A stretch of 64,000 nt of DNA from Mycolicibacterium pulveris (GCF_010725725.1 NZ_AP022599.1:3906001-3970000), one strand, 5' to 3'; counted from the first letter of the stretch, positions 10,805 through 21,162 are shown. The notes: a model not told the origin generated them from the sequence alone. Made by a program: numbers and translations.

Positions 10805-12316
10805 TTAGTTTTTCGCGCTTGTCCGCGAGAGTTCGTCGATCAGCTCGCGGCGCAGCACCTTGCCCGTCGCGTTGGTGGGCAGTTCGCTCCGGAAGACCAC
10901 CCGGTCCGGGGTGCGGGATCCACGCAGCTGGCGTCGGACGAACTCGCGCAACTCCTCGGGATCCGGGTTCTCGCCTGAAGTATCGGTGGGCACCACCACC
11001 GCAACGATGATCTGACCCCACTCGGGATCCTCGGGCCCCACCACCACGCAGTCGCGCACCAACGGATGCTCGACGAGGACGTCTTCGATCTCGGCCGGAG
11101 CGATGTTCTCCCCGCCGCGGATGATGGTGTCGTCGGAGCGCCCGCCGATGAATAGGTAGCCGTCCTCGTCGACCATGGCGATGTCCTTGGTGGGGAACCA
11201 GCCGTCTTCGTCGAGCACCGAGCCGATCTCGGCGTAGCGGCCCGACACCTGATCGCCGCGGACGAACAACTCGCCCGTCTCGCCCGGCCCGAGCACATCG
11301 CCGGTCTCGCTGCGGATCTGCACCTCGATGCCCGGCACGGGTTGGCCGACCGAGCCGAGCCGGCGCGCGACGGCGGCGTCCGCGTCGAGGGCGGCGCGGT
11401 GGTCGTCGGGGGAGAGCACCGCGATTGTCGAGCTGGTCTCCGTGAGGCCATAGGCGTTGACGAATCCGACATTGGGAAGCAACCCAAGTGCCTTGCGCAC
11501 CAACGGAAGCGCAACCTTCGAGCCACCGTAGGCCAGGTTGCGGAGGGTGGGCAGGTCGACGGGGTCGGTTTCGAGCGCCGTCACGATGCGGTCCAGCATC
11601 GTCGGCACCACCGTCGCAGTCGTGACGCCCTCGTCGCGCACCAGCCGCACCCACTCGGTCGGGTTGAATTGGCGCAGGTAGACCATCTTGCGGCCCGCGT
11701 ACAGGTTCGACAGCGCAGCGCCCACGCCGGCGATGTGGTAGGGCGGCACGCAGATCAGCGCGGCGTCACCGGGTTCGGCCGACGCGAACTCCACGGTGCC
11801 GGTGACGTAGCTCGTCAGGTTATTATGTGTCAGCTCAACGGCTTTGGGCCGTGACGTCGTTCCCGAGGTGAAAAGCACGACGCCGACGTCGTCGGGATCG
11901 GGGAACGCAAGGATATCGGGGGCAGGTGCTATGGTGCGGGCGGCGGCGGCGAATTCCTCCGCGTCGATCACCTGCTTGCCCGCGCCGGCGATCACGTCGA
12001 GGTACTCACCGTCGGCCACCACCAGCGGTGCGGGCAACCGGTCGATCAGCTCGCGCAGGCCGTCGCCGCTGAGCCGGTAGTTCAGCGGCGTGAACGCGAC
12101 GCCTGCTCGCGCCGAGGCGAACAGCAGCAGCGGCAACATGAAGCCGCCGGTGCCGACGTAGGCCACGTGGGATGCGCCCGACGCCGCGATCGCGCCCGCG
12201 CCACCGTCGGCGAGCGAGCTCAGTTCGGTTGTGGTCAGGCGAACTTCGTCGGAGACCACCGCCGTCCGATCGGGATCGCTCGAGGACGCCATCTCGAGCA
12301 GCAAAGAGATGCTCAT
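10805..12316 (-). CDS. Acyl-CoA synthetase (AMP-forming, FadD-like)
   Basis: 503 residues of the ANL superfamily. Phosphate loop FTSGTTSRPKAVELTHNN at about 149-166, the YGLTETSS block, the hinge/adenine region GGRSDDTIIRGGENIAPAEIE (broken here for length, about 393-413) and the C-terminal catalytic lysine in PTNATGKVLRREL (about 482-494). It activates a carboxylic acid to its CoA thioester via an acyl-adenylate. Overlaps the upstream SDR gene by four bases, so the pair forms a unit. Chain-length or ring specificity cannot be read. Confidence 0.93.
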   Translation of the reverse strand: MSISLLLEMASSSDPDRTAVVSDEVRLTTTELSSLADGGAGAIAASGASHVAYVGTGGFMLPLLLFASARAGVAFTPLNYRLSGDGLRELIDRLPAPLVVADGEYLDVIAGAGKQVIDAEEFAAAARTIAPAPDILAFPDPDDVGVVLFTSGTTSRPKAVELTHNNLTSYVTGTVEFASAEPGDAALICVPPYHIAGVGAALSNLYAGRKMVYLRQFNPTEWVRLVRDEGVTTATVVPTMLDRIVTALETDPVDLPTLRNLAYGGSKVALPLVRKALGLLPNVGFVNAYGLTETSSTIAVLSPDDHRAALDADAAVARRLGSVGQPVPGIEVQIRSETGDVLGPGETGELFVRGDQVSGRYAEIGSVLDEDGWFPTKDIAMVDEDGYLFIGGRSDDTIIRGGENIAPAEIEDVLVEHPLVRDCVVVGPEDPEWGQIIVAVVVPTDTSGENPDPEELREFVRRQLRGSRTPDRVVFRSELPTNATGKVLRRELIDELSRTSAKN

Positions 12317-13128
12317 TTGTCGACGAAGATATCAAGGATGGGATCGTTCCCGCCGCCGTAGGGGGACAGGTCGGTGACGCCGGCCTCGGCGAGCAGAGCG
12401 GAGTCGATGTAGCACTGACCGTTGACGTCGGCCGGCGGCCGCGACAGGATCTCGACGGCCGCATCGCCCATGATCTGCGGATCGCGCGATCGCGCCGCCA
12501 GGCTCGCGCCGTCGGCCAGGTTCGTCACCGCCGCCGTCGCGATATAGGTCTCGGGCCACAGGCAGGCGAAACCGATGGAGTCGTACTCCGCGGCCCACCC
12601 CAGCGACAACAGGGTCATCCCGTACTTCGACAGCGTGTAGGACGGGTGCGCGCCCAGCCAGTGCGGGTTCATGTTCAGCGGCGGCGCCAGGGTCACCACG
12701 TGGGCGTTGGCCGACGTGCGCAGATGCGGCAGCGCCGCCTTGGTGAGCAGAAACGTGCCCCGCACGTTGATGTCCATCATCAGGTCGAACTTCTTGGCGC
12801 TCAGCTGCTCGGTCGGTTCGGTGGCGATGGCGCTGGCGTTGTTGACGACGACGTCGACGCCGCCGAAGCGCTCGACGGCGGTGTCCACCGCGCGTTGCAC
12901 GTCTTCTTCCTTGCGCACGTCGCCCACCACGGCGACGCCCTTGCCGCCCGCCGCCTCCACCTCGGCGACAGCGGTGTGCACGGTGCCGGGCAGTTTGGGA
13001 TGGGGTTCGGCCGTCTTGGCCAGCAACACCACGTTGGCGCCGCGTTTGGCCGCGGCGGTCGCGATCGCCAAACCGATGCCGCGACTGCCGCCGGACACGA
13101 CGAGCGTGCGGTCAGAGAGGGTGGACAT
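12313..13128 (-). CDS. SDR family oxidoreductase, HSDL2-like
   Basis: 271 residues; glycine loop SGGSRGIG at about 12-19, NNAS at about 96-99, and the Y-X3-K pair in SYTLSKYG. The ATG has an AGGAGGT ribosome site. The segment ahead of the tyrosine reads TLAPPLNMNP, closely resembling the SPPLNLNP block of hydroxysteroid dehydrogenase-like 2 proteins, but with Ala where the catalytic Ser would sit. First gene of the minus-strand operon with the acyl-CoA synthetase; its promoter must lie in the 201-base gap to the divergent mutase operon. Confidence 0.88.
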   Translation of the reverse strand: MSTLSDRTLVVSGGSRGIGLAIATAAAKRGANVVLLAKTAEPHPKLPGTVHTAVAEVEAAGGKGVAVVGDVRKEEDVQRAVDTAVERFGGVDVVVNNASAIATEPTEQLSAKKFDLMMDINVRGTFLLTKAALPHLRTSANAHVVTLAPPLNMNPHWLGAHPSYTLSKYGMTLLSLGWAAEYDSIGFACLWPETYIATAAVTNLADGASLAARSRDPQIMGDAAVEILSRPPADVNGQCYIDSALLAEAGVTDLSPYGGGNDPILDIFVDK

Positions 13129-13188
13129 GGACCTCCTCGGGATGGCCGCCTCGATGCTACGCGACGGGCTAACCCGGCGGTAGTGACG

Positions 13189-13329
13189 TTCTCATTTTAC
13201 GCAAGTGCCATAACCGCTGTGTACGGGGTCGGCACTGCTCGCGGAACCCTGGACTGTCGGCCCCACTCCGTGCGTGTTTGCAGTGTTCGGTATTGGCATT
13301 CTCATTTTTTGCAAGTACGTTATCCAGTG
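13189..13329 (+). repeat. Two 31-base direct repeats, 110 bases apart, upstream of the mutase operon
   Basis: Copies at 13189-13219 and 13299-13329 share TTCTCATTTT, then GCAAGT, then a CC..TG end; 23 of 31 positions are identical without gaps. AT-rich blocks like this are rare in this GC-rich DNA, so chance is unlikely. The downstream copy ends directly at the mutase start codon and includes a TACGTT hexamer (13316-13321) at a spacing that would give a leaderless mRNA; the upstream copy may be a duplicated promoter/operator. The rest of the 201-base gap shows no coding potential. Confidence 0.6.
13289..13303. promoter_or_regulatory. Degenerate copy of the 15-bp GAGAAT...ATTCTC operator
   Basis: The sequence GGTATTGGCATTCTC matches the palindrome at 17814-17828 in 11 of 15 positions, with the right arm perfect and the left arm changed to GGTATT. 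A weaker relative is at 13179-13193 (GGTAGTGACGTTCTC). Both share the GGTNNT left arm also seen at 54995-55009. Placement next to a possible -10 element supports a regulatory role, but binding is inferred. Confidence 0.4.
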
Positions 13330-14906
<1,577 letters not shown>

Positions 14907-14907
<1 letters not shown>

Positions 14908-15329
14908 TGGCCTCGGCTTCGGACAGCCCGGTGCGGGTGTTGGTCGCCAAACCCGGCCTGGACGGCCACGACCGCGGCGCCAAGATCGTCGCCCGCACGC
15001 TCCGCGATGCCGGGTTCGAGGTGATCTACACCGGGATCCGGCAGCGCATCGAGGACATCGTGTCGATCGCCCTGCAGGAAGACGTTGCGCTGGTTGGGTT
15101 GTCGATTCTCTCGGGCGCGCACGTCGCGTTGACCACCCGCACCATCGACGCGTTGCGTGCCGCGGATGCCGGTGACATCGCGGTCGTCGTCGGCGGCACC
15201 ATTCCGCAGGGCGACGTGCCCAAGCTGCTCGACGCTGGTGCGGCCGCGGTCTTTCCCACCGGGACACCGCTGGACACGCTGGTCGACGAGGTGCGCAAAC
15301 TGACGTCCCCCTTGCGCGAGGAGACGTGA
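14907..15329 (+). CDS. Cobalamin-binding subunit of acyl-CoA mutase
   Basis: 140 residues; the B12 motif is complete: LDGHDRG (DXHXXG, about 18-24) supplies the lower axial histidine, with SILSG (about 67-71) and GGTIP (about 96-100) as the second and third elements of the flavodoxin-like fold. The start overlaps the stop of the large subunit by one base (TGATG), so both subunits are made together. Separate small subunits of this length are known from isobutyryl-CoA, 2-hydroxyisobutyryl-CoA and archaeal methylmalonyl-CoA mutases. Followed at once by a hairpin. Confidence 0.95.
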
Positions 15330-15365
15330 AAACCCCTCGAAGTCGGCATTTTCGGGGGTTTTCAC
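15326..15365 (+). terminator. Inverted repeat after the mutase genes, likely terminator
   Basis: GTGAAAACCCC at 15326-15336 pairs with GGGGTTTTCAC at 15355-15365; the loop holds CGAA/TTCG-type partial pairs. It begins inside the stop codon of the B12 subunit. The stem is strong and ends in a T-rich right arm, as expected for an intrinsic terminator or attenuator; downstream genes on the same strand could then use their own promoter. Confidence 0.55.
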
Positions 15366-15435
15366 GATCCCCAGCTCTCGCGTGGGCCCAGCTCGCCGGG
15401 GGTGTTACATCACAACGCGATCGGGAGAGGGCCAA

Positions 15436-16392
15436 ATGCGGCTGGGCGTGATGATCGGGGCCGAACGCGGCGACATGGCGCGCAAGGTCAAGAAGCTGCT
15501 CGACGACATCGAGTGGGCCGAGGCCGCCGGGATGGACACGGCATGGATGCCGCAGGTGCCCAACGATTTCGACTGCCTGACCATGGTCACCCTGATGGGT
15601 ACCCGCACGTCGCGCATCGAACTGGGCACCGCCGTCGTTCCGCTGCAGGCTCAGCATCCCATCGCGCTGGCCCGCCAGGCGCTGTCGGTGCACGCCGGTA
15701 CCGGCGGACGGCTGGCGTTGGGTGTCGGCCCGTCGCACCACTGGATCGTGCGCGACATGCTGGGCATTCCGTACGAGCGGCCGGCCGCCTATACCCGCGA
15801 CTACCTCGAGGTGCTCAACGCGGCGCTGGCCGGGCCGGGTGACGTCGACGTCGAGAACGACACGTTCACCGTGCACAACCCCACGGTCCTCGGCGCCGCG
15901 TCACCGATGCCGGTGCTGGTGGCCGCGCTCGGACCGGTGATGCTGCGGATCGCCGGTGAACACGCCGACGGCACCGTGCTGTGGATGGCCGACGAAAAGG
16001 CCATCGGCGAGCACATCGCGCCGAAGATCAACAAGGCGGCCGCGGAGGCCGGCCGCCCCGCTCCGCGTATCGTCGCCGGCATTCCGGTGTGCCTGTGCGC
16101 GAACTCGGAGATCGACGCGGCCAAAGAGCGCGCCAATCGGATTCTCGCCGAAGCGGAAACGTCCCCGAACTATCAGCGACTGCTCGACCGCGGTGAGGCA
16201 CGCAACGTCGGCGACCTCTGCGCGGCGGGCGACGAAGACGCCATCCTCGCGCGGTTCAAGAAGTTCGCCGACGCCGGGGTCACCGACCTGTCGGTGCGGC
16301 TGCTGCCCATCGGCGACAACCGCGACGAGCTGGTTGCCTCCAAATACCGGACACGTGAAGTCATCGCCGAGCTCGCCAAGGCGGTGCGGTGA
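15436..16392 (+). CDS. LLM-class F420-dependent oxidoreductase
   Basis: 318 residues with the luciferase-like barrel: MRLGVMIGAERG start, AAGMDTAWMPQ strand, TSRIELGTAVVPLQAQHP (about 57-74) and GGRLALGVGPSHHW (about 94-107), a pattern common in mycobacterial F420 enzymes. ATG 15436 has GAGAGG upstream and gives the family N-terminus. Its stop overlaps the CoA transferase start (GTGA). It probably oxidises or reduces an intermediate of the mutase/CoA-transferase pathway; the cofactor assignment is by family resemblance. Confidence 0.88.
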   Translation: MRLGVMIGAERGDMARKVKKLLDDIEWAEAAGMDTAWMPQVPNDFDCLTMVTLMGTRTSRIELGTAVVPLQAQHPIALARQALSVHAGTGGRLALGVGPSHHWIVRDMLGIPYERPAAYTRDYLEVLNAALAGPGDVDVENDTFTVHNPTVLGAASPMPVLVAALGPVMLRIAGEHADGTVLWMADEKAIGEHIAPKINKAAAEAGRPAPRIVAGIPVCLCANSEIDAAKERANRILAEAETSPNYQRLLDRGEARNVGDLCAAGDEDAILARFKKFADAGVTDLSVRLLPIGDNRDELVASKYRTREVIAELAKAVR

Positions 16393-17474
16393 CACCTCCG
16401 CTGGACCCTGTTAGCGGCCCGCCGCTGGCTGGCATCCGCATTCTCGAGGTCGGGGTCATGCTGGCCGGGCCGTACGCGACGATGCTGCTGGCCGACCTCG
16501 GCGCGGAAGTGATCAAGATCGAGCCGCCCGGCGGTGAGATCTCGCGCCAGGTGTCCGACAGCTACTTCGCCAGTCTGAACCGCAACAAACAAAGCGTCGT
16601 ACTGGATCTACGCTCGGACTCCGGACGCGAGCGGTTGGGGGAGCTGGTCGCGAGTTCGCATGCGCTGCTGGTGAATATGAAACCGTCGGCGATCAAACGG
16701 CTGGGCCTGACCTACGAGTCGTTGCGGCGGTTCAACGAGCGGATCGTGTGTGTGGCGATGACGGGCTTCGGTCTGGAAGGCGGCGACGACCCGGCGTTCG
16801 ACTACGTCATCCAGGCGGCCACCGGGGTCGCGATGATGACGGGCGACCCGGCCGGCCCGCCGACGCTGCCCGGCTATTCGTCGGCGGACAATTCCACCGG
16901 GCTGGCCGCGGCGCTGGGCCTGCTGGCGCAGATCGTGTCGGGTCGCGGCGGCCAGGTGGACGTGTCGCTGCGCGATGTGATGCTGTCGCAGTTGAACTAC
17001 CGCGCGTCGGCCTATCTCAACGACGGTGCGCCACCACTGCGCTATCCGATGGGTGCACATTCGTATTACGTTCCGGCGCAACTGTTCCAGACCGCCGACG
17101 GCTACCTGGCGCTGTTCATCACCCACGACGCGTTCTGGCAGTCCTTCTGCGCGGAGGCCGGCATCGAGGGATTTCCGACCATGGCCGAGCGCGCGGCCAA
17201 ACGTGACGAGGTGCTGGCGGTCGTGTCGGCTGCCTTGGCCACCGACACCGCCACCGGATGGGAGGCGCGGTTGCGGCCCCTCGGCATTCCGGTGGCAGCG
17301 GTGCGCACGCTCCCCGAAGCGCTGGAGGCGACACCGGAGGCGGTCGTCACGGCCGGAGACTTCCGATTGGTGGGCAGCCCCATTCGAATCGGCGGCTACG
17401 AACCGGACTACCGGCCACCGCCACGGGTCGACGAGCACGGCAGCACGGGGCCGCTGGCGGCTCACTCGTCGTAG
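16389..17474 (+). CDS. CaiB/BaiF (family III) CoA transferase
   Basis: 361 residues; N-terminal LAGIRILEVGVMLAGPYAT and LADLGAEVIKIEPPGG blocks define the family, and the catalytic Asp is present in VDVSLRDVML (about 197-206). Such enzymes move CoA between carboxylic acids through a mixed anhydride at that Asp. The GTG start overlaps the LLM gene stop by four bases. The gene ends 13 bases into the convergent ferredoxin gene. The likely role is to activate a substrate of the pathway without ATP. Confidence 0.92.
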   Translation: MTPPLDPVSGPPLAGIRILEVGVMLAGPYATMLLADLGAEVIKIEPPGGEISRQVSDSYFASLNRNKQSVVLDLRSDSGRERLGELVASSHALLVNMKPSAIKRLGLTYESLRRFNERIVCVAMTGFGLEGGDDPAFDYVIQAATGVAMMTGDPAGPPTLPGYSSADNSTGLAAALGLLAQIVSGRGGQVDVSLRDVMLSQLNYRASAYLNDGAPPLRYPMGAHSYYVPAQLFQTADGYLALFITHDAFWQSFCAEAGIEGFPTMAERAAKRDEVLAVVSAALATDTATGWEARLRPLGIPVAAVRTLPEALEATPEAVVTAGDFRLVGSPIRIGGYEPDYRPPPRVDEHGSTGPLAAHSS

Positions 17475-17779
17475 CTGACGCTTACCGACGGAGTCTCGGG
17501 AACGGCTTGGCAGGTCAGAATGTATCCCTCTTCGACCTCATCGGGTTCCAGCGCGTCATTCGCCCGCATGGTGGCGCGGCCCGCGAGCAACTTGCCCATG
17601 CAGGTGCCGCAGTTGCCCGCCTCGCACGAGAACGGTGGCGAGAGGCCGGCGCGGCGCGCGCTCTCCAAGAGGGTTTCGTTCGCCATCCGCGGCACCGAGA
17701 CCTTCTTGCGCTCGAGGACGATCGTCACCTGTCCGTCGCCGTCGTCGGCGGGTGGGACAGGCATCGGATCTGCCGTCAT
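17462..17779 (-). CDS. 2Fe-2S plant-type ferredoxin
   Basis: 105 residues with the cluster ligands in SCEAGNCGTC (C-X4-C-X2-C) and a fourth Cys in ILTCQA about 35 residues on. The first 17 residues are a proline/aspartate-rich tail. ATG 17779 has AGGAGAGG upstream. It is divergent from the acyl-CoA synthetase at 17891 and shares the palindromic operator with it. Likely electron carrier to an oxygenase, perhaps a P450 or reductase elsewhere in the region; the resemblance is to oxygenase-reductase C-terminal domains standing alone. Confidence 0.92.
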   Translation of the reverse strand: MTADPMPVPPADDGDGQVTIVLERKKVSVPRMANETLLESARRAGLSPPFSCEAGNCGTCMGKLLAGRATMRANDALEPDEVEEGYILTCQAVPETPSVSVSYDE

Positions 17780-17813
17780 CGAACCTCTCCTGGCACATGG
17801 ATTCTAACTGGAC

Positions 17814-17828
17814 GAGAATAGCATTCTC
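17814..17828. promoter_or_regulatory. Palindromic operator GAGAAT-AGC-ATTCTC between ferredoxin and acyl-CoA synthetase
   Basis: Perfect 6-bp arms around a 3-base centre, in the 111-base divergent gap. The centre contains TAGCAT, a TANNNT hexamer, so the operator may lie on the -10 box. A further ATTCTC is at 17844-17849. The same motif is at 23590, 60085, 60102 and 60899, making a regulon likely. Confidence 0.7.
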
Positions 17829-17890
17829 GTTAAATGATACGCTATTCTCCAAACATCGTAGAACTCGGAAGCGGCCAGTGAGGACAGGGT

Positions 17891-19294
17891 GTGAGTGAGG
17901 CGACCGCGCTCGTTTTCGAGGAGCGCGAGTACACCCTGCCGCAACTCGACGAGCTGGCCGCCGGACTGGCACGCACGCTGGAACGTCGCGGGGTTACGGC
18001 GGGCCAGCGCGTCGCGCTGATGTCGTCGAACCGGCCCGAGTTCGTCGTCGCGTTGCGCGCCATCTGGGGGCTCGGCGCCGCGGCCGTTCTGCTCAGCCCG
18101 GCATGGCGGCGCACGGAGGTCGAACATGCGCTGGCACTGACGACGCCGTCGCACGCCGTCGGCGACCATCCGGTGCTCGACGAGTTGATGCCGATGCTGC
18201 ACCTGGATGAGCCGCTGACCCCGGAGCGGCATGCGCTTCCGCCGCCCGACCCCGATGCCGACGCGTTGTTCGTGTTCAGTTCAGGCACCACGGGGATGCC
18301 CAAGGCGGTGCGCCACACCCATCGCGGCTTCGCCGTCGCGGTGCGGCACTGGCGCGATGCCCTCGGGCTGTCGCCGGCCGACCGGATGCAGATCATGACG
18401 CCGCCGTCGCACATTCTGGGCCTTCTGAACATCGTGATGGCGCTGGAGACCGGGGCGTGGATCAGGCTGCACCGCCGATTCGACATCGATGCGATGCTGC
18501 AGCACATCGAAACCGACCGAATCACCATCGAGATGGCTGTCGCGCCGATCGCGCTGGCGCTGGCGGGCCATCCGAAGCTCGAGTCCTACGACCTGTCGTC
18601 GCTGCGCTACATCATGTGGTGCGCGACACCGGTCACCCGGAGCGTCGCCGAAACCGTCACCGACAGGGTCGGGGTGAACTGGGTCACCGCCTACGGCACC
18701 AGCGAATTACCGGTGATTTCATGCAACTCGCTGCACGGGGCGCGACTGGACACCGTGGGCCGGCCGGTTCCCGGGGTGAGCGTGCGCATCGTGTCGCTGG
18801 AGGACGGCGCGGTGCTGCCCCCCGATGGGGCGGGGGAGATTCAGGTCAGGGCCGACTCGGTGATGGGTGGTTACCTGCCGGACTCGGCGACGGCGCAGGC
18901 GTTCGCGGACGGCTGGTACCGCACCGGCGACGTCGGCTACCTCGACGACGACGGCTGGTTGCGCATCACCGATCGGGCCAAGGAGATGATCAAGGTCCGC
19001 GGCTTTCAGATCGCCCCCGCCGAGATCGAGGCGGTCCTGCACGGGCACCCCGGCGTGACGGACTGCGCGGTGTTCGCCGTCCCGCATCCCGTGGACGGCG
19101 AAGCAGTGGTCGCCGCGGTCGCGACCCGGGACGAGCTCGACACCCAGGAGCTGTGCGACCTTGTCGGCGAACGGCTGGCGTCCTACAAGCGGCTGAGCCG
19201 GGTGGTGGTCGTTCCGGAGATTCCCCGCTTACCTTCCGGGAAGGTATTGCGCCGAGTGCTGAAGGAGCAGCATGGATGTTCGACTGACGGCTGA
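17891..19294 (+). CDS. Acyl-CoA synthetase (AMP-forming)
   Basis: 467 residues, shorter than usual because the N-terminal domain is trimmed. Phosphate loop FSSGTTGMPKAVRHTHRG at about 127-144, YGTSELP block, TGDVGYLDDDGWL with ITDRAKEMIKVRGFQI, and the C-terminal catalytic Lys in LPSGKVLRRVL. Adenylates a carboxylic acid and makes the CoA ester; the position ahead of acyl-CoA dehydrogenases and a hydratase marks it as the entry enzyme of a beta-oxidation-like operon. Its end overlaps the next gene by 23 bases. The upstream operator suggests TetR control. Confidence 0.93.
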   Translation: MSEATALVFEEREYTLPQLDELAAGLARTLERRGVTAGQRVALMSSNRPEFVVALRAIWGLGAAAVLLSPAWRRTEVEHALALTTPSHAVGDHPVLDELMPMLHLDEPLTPERHALPPPDPDADALFVFSSGTTGMPKAVRHTHRGFAVAVRHWRDALGLSPADRMQIMTPPSHILGLLNIVMALETGAWIRLHRRFDIDAMLQHIETDRITIEMAVAPIALALAGHPKLESYDLSSLRYIMWCATPVTRSVAETVTDRVGVNWVTAYGTSELPVISCNSLHGARLDTVGRPVPGVSVRIVSLEDGAVLPPDGAGEIQVRADSVMGGYLPDSATAQAFADGWYRTGDVGYLDDDGWLRITDRAKEMIKVRGFQIAPAEIEAVLHGHPGVTDCAVFAVPHPVDGEAVVAAVATRDELDTQELCDLVGERLASYKRLSRVVVVPEIPRLPSGKVLRRVLKEQHGCSTDG

Positions 19295-20087
19295 ACAGCA
19301 GCAGCTGCGAGAGGCCGCGGCCAAACTCGCCGACGACCTCGGTCCTGGCTCGGTGGCCGAACTCGAAGACGCGGACCGGCTTGCCCGGCTGGAGAAAGCG
19401 GTGGACGCCACCGGCTTTCGCGCGCTGCGTTCCGACGGCGGCTCCGGTGTCGAGGTGGCGATCGTCGCGGAGGAGTTCGCCCGCGGGCTCGTCGATGTGC
19501 CGTTCGCCGGGCCGGTGCTGGCCGATGACCTCAGCCGCCGACTCGGCCGCGAATACACGCCGATCGCCGCGCCGCCGGACGGCGTCGATCTGACGAAAGC
19601 GCTTGCGGGGGTGGTGGAGTCACCCGTCGAGCTTCGGGAATTGAGCGACGACGACGCCACCCGGTGGCGCGCGTTGGCGCTCACCGTGACCTGTGCGGAC
19701 CTGGTGGGTGCCGCGCGCGGAACGCAGAACCTGGCGGTGGAATACGCCAAGGTCCGCGAGCAGTACGGCGCGACGATCGGGTCGTATCAGGCAGTGGGGC
19801 ACATGCTGGCCGAAGGGCTCGCGCTCATCGAGGGCTCGATCAGCGTGCTGCGCCACGCGGCATGGGCGGTCGACGAGTTGCCCGCCGCCGCGGCGGTCGA
19901 GGCTGCCCGGGTTGCCAAGATCTATTGTGCGCGTGCGGCGCTGACGGTCTGCGAGACGTCCATCCAGGTGCATGGCGGCATCGGCAACACCTGGGAATGC
20001 CTTGCGCACGTGTACCTGCGGCGGGTGCTGACCGCCACCGAGACATGGCCCGTCAAGTTGGAGGAGCTGTCCATTGGACTTTCGTGA
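19272..20087 (+). CDS. Acyl-CoA dehydrogenase, short subunit of a two-gene enzyme
   Basis: 271 residues, about 100 fewer than a normal acyl-CoA dehydrogenase: the central beta-domain that covers FAD is largely missing, while the C-terminal helical part with REQYGATIGSYQAVGH and QVHGGIGNTWE (about 236-246) is kept. Heteromeric pairs of this kind (for example ChsE1-ChsE2 in mycobacterial sterol side-chain breakdown) place half of the active site on each chain. AAGGAG precedes ATG 19272. The full-length partner begins 14 bases before its stop. Confidence 0.88.
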   Translation: MDVRLTAEQQQLREAAAKLADDLGPGSVAELEDADRLARLEKAVDATGFRALRSDGGSGVEVAIVAEEFARGLVDVPFAGPVLADDLSRRLGREYTPIAAPPDGVDLTKALAGVVESPVELRELSDDDATRWRALALTVTCADLVGAARGTQNLAVEYAKVREQYGATIGSYQAVGHMLAEGLALIEGSISVLRHAAWAVDELPAAAAVEAARVAKIYCARAALTVCETSIQVHGGIGNTWECLAHVYLRRVLTATETWPVKLEELSIGLS

Positions 20088-21162
20088 TTCGCCGGAGGAG
20101 GCCGCGTTCCGCGCCCGGTTGCGCGACTGGCTGACCGAGCACAAGGGCAAGTTCCCGACGTCGGGGGACGAGTACTGGGCCGCTCAAGGCGCCTGGCATC
20201 AGGCGTTGTACGAGGCCGGGTTCTTCGGCACGTCATGGCCGAAGAAATACGGCGGACAGGATCTTCCGCCGGTGTACGACGTGATCGTGGACGAGGAGAT
20301 CGCGAAGGCCGGGGCACCGGCCCGGCCGAGCCTGGGCTATCTGGTCGTCGGGCTGTCGCACCACGGCAGCGAGGAGTTGCGGCAGCGCTTCCTGCCCGGG
20401 ATGATCAACGGCACCGAGCGGTGGTGTCAGGGCTTCTCGGAGCCCGGCGCGGGTTCCGACCTGGCGTCGCTGACCACCACCGCGACCCGCGAGGGCGACG
20501 AGTACGTCATCTCCGGCCACAAGATCTGGACCAGCTATTCCGATGTGGCCGACTGGTGTCTGCTGCTGGCCCGCACGGACAAGGACGTCCCCAAGCATAA
20601 GGGCATTTCGGCGTTCATCGTCTCCATGCATCAGCCGGGCATCGAGCAGCGGCCGTTGAAGATGATCAGCGGTGTCACCAAGGAGTTCGGCCAGGTGTCA
20701 TTCGACGGCGCGCGGGTGCCGGCCGGCCAGATGGTGGGCCGGCCCGGTGAAGGTTGGAAGTTGGCGATGACCGTCGTCAGCCATGAGCGGGAGCCGTCGA
20801 CGCTGGGCTTTTCGGCCCGGTATGGAAAGCTGGTGCGACAGCTGGCTTCTCAGGTAGAAGGCGTGACACCGCAGGAGCTGTCGTGGGCGTGGGTGCAGAC
20901 CGAGATGCTGCGGTTGCACGTACGCAGGCGGTTGTCGGAGCAGCTCGACGGCATCACCCACGGCCCACAGGGCTCGCTCGACAAGCTGCTCATGACGTGG
21001 GTCGAGCAGTCCGTCGGACACGCGGCGCTGGCGACGGTCGGGACCAGCGACCCGGAGTTGTTTGGCGCCTACATGTACAGTCGCGCACAAAGTGTCATGG
21101 GCGGCACGTCACAGATTCAGAAGAACATCATCGCCTCACGGATTCTCGGGTTAGGAGCCTGA
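20074..21162 (+). CDS. Acyl-CoA dehydrogenase, full-length partner subunit
   Basis: 362 residues; FAD/substrate block GFSEPGAGSDLASL at about 120-133, KIWTSYSDVADW, and the C-terminal GGTSQIQKNIIASRILGLG. TTG 20074 is chosen because of the GGAGGAG just upstream and the family N-terminus DFRDSPEE. It overlaps the short subunit gene by 14 bases, as expected for an obligate heteromer. It oxidises the alpha-beta bond of an acyl-CoA; the product would go to the hydratase that follows after a single base. Confidence 0.92.
   Translation: MDFRDSPEEAAFRARLRDWLTEHKGKFPTSGDEYWAAQGAWHQALYEAGFFGTSWPKKYGGQDLPPVYDVIVDEEIAKAGAPARPSLGYLVVGLSHHGSEELRQRFLPGMINGTERWCQGFSEPGAGSDLASLTTTATREGDEYVISGHKIWTSYSDVADWCLLLARTDKDVPKHKGISAFIVSMHQPGIEQRPLKMISGVTKEFGQVSFDGARVPAGQMVGRPGEGWKLAMTVVSHEREPSTLGFSARYGKLVRQLASQVEGVTPQELSWAWVQTEMLRLHVRRRLSEQLDGITHGPQGSLDKLLMTWVEQSVGHAALATVGTSDPELFGAYMYSRAQSVMGGTSQIQKNIIASRILGLGA

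Noticed and set aside
12172..13329. N-terminal extension of the mutase frame over the SDR gene
   Set aside because: The frame is open but the extension is Arg-rich and antisense to the SDR; homology to mutases begins just after 13330.
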